Shown: one piece after another, positions 52,969 to 55,957 of the stretch
How positions within the stretch are numbered: the first letter of the stretch is position 1
How the letters are laid out: every line of letters starts with the position of its first letter
Source of the DNA: CTSOIL-112 sp964293815
GTDB lineage: Bacteria > Pseudomonadota > Gammaproteobacteria > Burkholderiales > Burkholderiaceae
NCBI GenBank assembly: GCA_964293815.1
Contig: CAXYYC010000015.1
Span: forward strand, 1-55,957
Reading direction: 5' to 3'
DNA: 55,957 nt
Position numbers and translations under genes: made by a program
Notes under the pieces: model-generated
What the model was told of the DNA's origin: nothing
The model's database searches: none
The model's input: only the letters and a program-made list of their open reading frames with translations

Positions 52969-53542
52969 TTTCGCGCTCCTCATGCTCGTTATGATCGTCA
53001 TCATCTTGATCGTGTTTTTTGTGTTCACGTTTTTTGCGGTGTTCACGGTATTCGTGCTCATCATCGTCATCGTACTCATCACCTCGATAATTCGGCTGCA
53101 CGGCTTGCGTTGATTGTGTCGCTTGCGCCATGCTGTTTCCTAAAATCGCGCCATTTTCGGCGTTGACATAAATTTTGCCTTGCACAAACGGCACTTCATA
53201 CGCCAAGCGACCGCCGTAGCGCACCAATTCCGGCGTACCTTGGACGCGCGCGGATGGTTGCGCCTGCTGTGCGAGTTGTTGCGCTTGCGTACTGCTCAGG
53301 CGCGTGGATGGTGTGGGTGGTGTGACTGACGGGTTCTGTGGATTGGACAGCGACGGCGTATTCGCGGCTTGTGCTTGGGCTGGTGCCAATGCGGATGGCG
53401 CTGAGGCAAGCTGTGCCGGTAATTGAGCAGTCGGATGACTCTCGACAACGGTGCGCTCTTGCATTTTGGCAAACACGCTGCCCAAAAATACCAAGGCAAA
53501 AGCAGACAAGGCACCAGCAATAATCAGTAAGCGTTTGTTCAT
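52961..53542 (-). CDS. PepSY-like membrane-anchored protein with His/Asp-rich tail
   Basis: 193 residues. An N-terminal span or uncleaved signal (about 4-26), a Pro/Ala/Gln/Ser-rich linker (about 35-85), then a segment with PepSY character: LSSTQAQQLAQQAQPSARV and YEVPFVQGKIYVNAENGAIL (about 85-135). The last 40 residues (154-193) are almost all Asp, Glu, His, Lys and Arg, with eight His; such a tail could bind divalent or ferric metal. AAGGA stands before the start; an upstream ATG would add nine residues. It is first in the operon, divergent from the two-component genes, and a PmrA-like box lies 63 bp upstream. Confidence 0.65.
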   Translation of the reverse strand: MNKRLLIIAGALSAFALVFLGSVFAKMQERTVVESHPTAQLPAQLASAPSALAPAQAQAANTPSLSNPQNPSVTPPTPSTRLSSTQAQQLAQQAQPSARVQGTPELVRYGGRLAYEVPFVQGKIYVNAENGAILGNSMAQATQSTQAVQPNYRGDEYDDDDEHEYREHRKKREHKKHDQDDDDHNEHEERENV

Positions 53543-53604
53543 GACTTTCCTTTCTTTTAATGAACTCATTGAAATACACTACGGCGTCATGGTAAATAAA
53601 CTGA

Positions 53605-53621
53605 CTTAAGAGAGGATTAAC
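53605..53621 (-). promoter_or_regulatory. OmpR/PmrA-type response regulator box for the PepSY operon
   Basis: On the minus strand GTTAAT-N5-CTTAAG, a direct repeat with 11-bp period matching YTTAAK-N5-YTTAAK with one mismatch. A -10-like TACCAT begins exactly 10 bp downstream, the same geometry as the divergent box. Confidence 0.55.
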
Positions 53622-53679
53622 GTTGTGTCAAGTTATGTAAAGTTGCTCTATTTGTTACAGTCATCAACCACGCAAAACT

Positions 53680-53696
53680 CTTAATTCTGCCTTAAT
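53680..53696 (+). promoter_or_regulatory. OmpR/PmrA-type response regulator box for the two-component genes
   Basis: CTTAAT-N5-CTTAAT, a perfect direct repeat with 11-bp period as bound by PmrA and QseB. An extended -10 (TGCTATGAT, hexamer 53707-53712) lies 10 bp downstream, so the box takes the -35 position. It suggests autoactivation. Confidence 0.65.
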
Positions 53697-53735
53697 GCCC
53701 TCGTGCTATGATGAAACCTTCTATACGGAGTGTTT

Positions 53736-54389
53736 ATGCGTTTATTATTGGTAGAAGACAATCAGGCTTTGGCCGAGGCCATCTGTCTGGGGATGAAAGG
53801 CTTGGGGCACACCATCGACGCGGTACACAGCGCCGAGCACGGTTTGCTGTCGATTCAAAGCGAATCCTTCGACGCGGTCTTGCTCGACATCAATTTACCC
53901 AATATGAGCGGCCTACAATTGCTGCAAAAAATTCGTGCGCAAGGACAACACACTGCGGTCATCATGCTGACCGCACGCGATACCACCGCCGATAAAATCA
54001 CCGGTCTGGACATGGGCGCGGACGATTATTTGGTCAAACCGTTTGATTTGGACGAATTGGACGCGCGTCTGCGTGCGGTGATTCGCCGTCTGTCGGGCAG
54101 CGAGGTGAATGTATTGTCACGCGGCGATTTGAGCATGGATATTGAGGGACACGCCGTGCACTGCGCGGGCGAATTCGTGAATCTGTCGCGCAAGGAGTTT
54201 AACGTTTTGCAAATTTTGTTGGAGGCCAATGGCCGCGTCGTCACCAACAGCGCACTCGAATCCAAGCTATACGCGTGGGATGAAGAAATCGCCAGCAACA
54301 GCATTCAGGTACACATCTCCAATCTGCGAAAAAAACTCGGTAAAGAACGCATCAAAACCTTAGTCGGAATCGGGTACTGCATTGAATAA
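53736..54389 (+). CDS. OmpR-family response regulator
   Basis: 217-residue cytoplasmic transcription factor, PmrA/QseB group. Receiver domain MRLLLVEDNQALAEAI with phosphoacceptor Asp-51 (VLLDINLP), Thr in IMLTARD and Lys in YLVKPFDLDEL; winged-helix domain with LSRKEFNVLQILL, RVVTNSALESKLYAWDEE and SNSIQVHISNLRKKLG. Start 53736 (ATG, CGGAG six bases upstream). The 3' end overlaps the kinase start by eight bases. Confidence 0.92.
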   Translation: MRLLLVEDNQALAEAICLGMKGLGHTIDAVHSAEHGLLSIQSESFDAVLLDINLPNMSGLQLLQKIRAQGQHTAVIMLTARDTTADKITGLDMGADDYLVKPFDLDELDARLRAVIRRLSGSEVNVLSRGDLSMDIEGHAVHCAGEFVNLSRKEFNVLQILLEANGRVVTNSALESKLYAWDEEIASNSIQVHISNLRKKLGKERIKTLVGIGYCIE

Positions 54390-55863
54390 GCACGTCGTTA
54401 ATCACCCCAGCAAAAGCGCCGCCATCAGCACCCGTTTGCTGATCTGGAGTTTTTCTGTCTTGGTACTGGCCGGTATTTTGGCGGCGGCACAGTTGGCTGT
54501 CAGCGTGCGCAAAGAAATGCGTGAGCTGGTTGACGCCAATCTGATGCAATACGCCTCCAGTATGTATATGCTGGAGCAGCAGGTACAAGGCTACGGTCAT
54601 GTGTCCGAGCCGTTAAACTTGGACAAGCATAATGATGAACATGATGACGATCATGACGATGATGACAAAAAGGATAAACAGCACGCCAATCCCAGCGCCA
54701 TCAAACCCGTAGCAAAAACCAAAGTCTCCTCCGAATTTTACAGCGGCTACGCCGTCGCCTTTCAAATTTGGGACGTGCCCACTGCTCAATTAATCATCCG
54801 CTCGGCGAGCGCACCCGAATCACCGCTGACCACGTTTACACAAGGTTTTTCCGACCAAACCGTTGGCGATCAGCAATGGCGTACCTACGTTCACGTTGAC
54901 CGCGAGCAGCACCGTGCCATCATGGTGGCGCAGGAACAACTGCTGACCAACCACTTGATTCAGGAAATCGTCACGCGCCTGATTTCACCGATCGCGCTGG
55001 GTTTTGTACTGCTGCTCGGACTATTTTATGCCTTGATTCGCCGCAGTCTGCGCCCTCTGGTTGAATTAAATCAAGCGGTTGCATCGCGTTCACCGATTGA
55101 TTTACGCCCGATTGAGCTGCCGCACGCGCCCAAAGAAATCGCGCCAGTGGTGCATTCGATCAACACGCTGATGCAATCACTCGAAGAGTCGCTGAACAAG
55201 GAGCGGCATTTCACTGGCAATGCGGCACACGAATTGCGCACACCGCTCTCGGTCATCGACACGCTGACACAAACCGCGATCAAAACGCAGGACCTCAGCC
55301 TATTGCCCAAAATCAAGAGCGCAACCGACCATGCGCGTCGGCAGATTGAACAATTACTCACCTTGGCGCGTTTGGATGCCAATGCCGGTTTGAGCCAAGT
55401 CCAAGCCGTCAATCTCTATGTTTGTGCGCAAACGGTGATCGCGGACCTATTCAACATCCGCCGCAAAAACGTGGATATTCAACTATCTGGCGACGCCAAC
55501 ACCACGGTGCAAAGCACACAGGAGCTGATGTATATTCTGCTCAAAAACATCATTGAAAACGCGATCACCCACACACCTGAGCAGACCGCTGAAGGTGAAC
55601 TGGGCAGTATTCGCGTCCAAATCGAGCAAACGCCAACGCCGCAGATCCGCATCACCGATTCGGGCAGCGGCATTGCGCCCGAGCAATTGCAACGCATCAC
55701 TGAGCGCTTTTACCGCGCCGAGCAAAAGCACGACGGTTTCGGCATAGGTCTTTCGATTGTCCAGCGCATTTGCCAATTGCACCAAGCGCAACTAAGCATC
55801 ACCAATCGCACGGACGGGCACAGCGGTTTAGACGTTTGTATCATATTCAATGGCGTACATTAA
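54382..55863 (+). CDS. sensor histidine kinase with His/Asp-rich extracytoplasmic segment
   Basis: 493-residue membrane kinase paired with the preceding regulator. TM1 about 17-40, extracytoplasmic domain to about 195, TM2 about 198-222, HAMP-like linker, HisKA with phosphoacceptor His near 283 (NAAHELRTPLSVID), ATPase boxes NIIENAITHTP (N), DSGSGIAPEQL (G1) and GFGIGLSIVQ (G2). The layout resembles QseC/PmrB. Residues about 81-101 are nearly all Asp, His, Glu and Lys with five His, set just before a domain that starts VSSEFYSGYAVAFQIWD; it may bind metal. The start must be a TTG at 54382 since no ATG precedes TM1; it overlaps the regulator stop. Confidence 0.88.
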   Translation: MNKHVVNHPSKSAAISTRLLIWSFSVLVLAGILAAAQLAVSVRKEMRELVDANLMQYASSMYMLEQQVQGYGHVSEPLNLDKHNDEHDDDHDDDDKKDKQHANPSAIKPVAKTKVSSEFYSGYAVAFQIWDVPTAQLIIRSASAPESPLTTFTQGFSDQTVGDQQWRTYVHVDREQHRAIMVAQEQLLTNHLIQEIVTRLISPIALGFVLLLGLFYALIRRSLRPLVELNQAVASRSPIDLRPIELPHAPKEIAPVVHSINTLMQSLEESLNKERHFTGNAAHELRTPLSVIDTLTQTAIKTQDLSLLPKIKSATDHARRQIEQLLTLARLDANAGLSQVQAVNLYVCAQTVIADLFNIRRKNVDIQLSGDANTTVQSTQELMYILLKNIIENAITHTPEQTAEGELGSIRVQIEQTPTPQIRITDSGSGIAPEQLQRITERFYRAEQKHDGFGIGLSIVQRICQLHQAQLSITNRTDGHSGLDVCIIFNGVH

Positions 55864-55896
55864 AACGTCACCACATTAGGACGCGCACTTCATAAA

Positions 55897-55924
55897 GTAT
55901 CCGCAAAAAACGGATACAATTATT
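55897..55924 (+). terminator. possible terminator behind the kinase gene
   Basis: Arms GTATCCG and CGGATAC around CAAAAAA, followed by AATTATTT. The T-run is poor. The remaining 30 bases to the window end contain an ATG (55926) with an open frame, too short to call. Confidence 0.4.
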
Positions 55925-55957
55925 TATGGAGACACGGAACAACCCAAACCAGTCTGA

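Noticed and set aside
52969..53082. Met/Thr/Asn-rich extension upstream of the unknown single-span protein
   Set aside because: It is an out-of-frame reading of the His/Asp-rich tail of the PepSY-like gene; a start with AGGAG at 52968 explains the protein better.
55926..55957. ATG followed by an open frame to the window end
   Set aside because: Ten codons without a good ribosome binding site are too little to call a gene.

Overview
The window looks like a chromosomal piece of a betaproteobacterium, probably Burkholderiales. The evidence is a Porin_4-type general porin, a GlnB, FdxA and EI24 set of that type, the lpxK-ycaR-kdsB-adk block, a fur/bamE divergent pair and mid-range GC. No rRNA, tRNA, CRISPR array or prophage was seen. 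Most genes are housekeeping and intact; accessory content lies at the left edge, in the maltose block and at the right end.

Layout, left to right. (1) 1-2633: a trimeric autotransporter adhesin whose 3' part is cut off by what looks like an IS end at the window edge. (2) 2.9-9 kb: an MFS transporter, glnB, a DAHP synthase, ferredoxin fdxA, a CinA/MoaB-like protein and an EI24 membrane protein. (3) 9.2-21.4 kb: a complete maltose/maltodextrin unit. It has a lipoprotein binding protein, two permeases, an ATPase, a GH13 alpha-glucosidase, a porin, a GH65 phosphorylase, beta-phosphoglucomutase and a LacI-type repressor. Three similar 14-bp operator candidates and an intra-operon terminator behind malE link the unit. 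(4) 21.5-34.6 kb: hrpA, a D,D-peptidase, greB, dus, fur, bamE, dapB, then TonB-like/ExbB/ExbD/BtuF-like uptake genes and an EEP-family hydrolase. (5) 34.7-46.8 kb: a type IV pilin, trmB, adk, kdsB, ycaR, lpxK, an RNase II-family exonuclease, a thioesterase, an alpha/beta hydrolase, a small membrane protein, a dGTPase-like gene and relA. (6) 46.9-50.3 kb: metR and metE, divergent, with two MetR-type sites between them. (7) 50.6-55.9 kb: an operon of four genes (PepSY-like protein, unknown single-span protein, ApbE, ferric-reductase-like membrane protein), divergent from a response regulator and sensor kinase.

Two things stand out. The first is region 7. The sensor kinase carries a His/Asp-rich extracytoplasmic stretch, the first gene of the divergent operon ends in a His/Asp/Glu-rich tail, and both divergent promoters carry a PmrA/QseB-like direct repeat 10 bp upstream of a -10-like hexamer. 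I read this as one self-regulated metal- or redox-responsive membrane electron-transfer system; the function is inferred. The second is a short non-coding repeat present in two diverged copies (4305-4547 and 50357-50549, opposite orientation). Each copy is bracketed by a direct repeat of a palindromic sequence (15 bp perfect in one, about 24-25 bp imperfect in the other), as expected of a MITE-like element that duplicates a hairpin-forming target.
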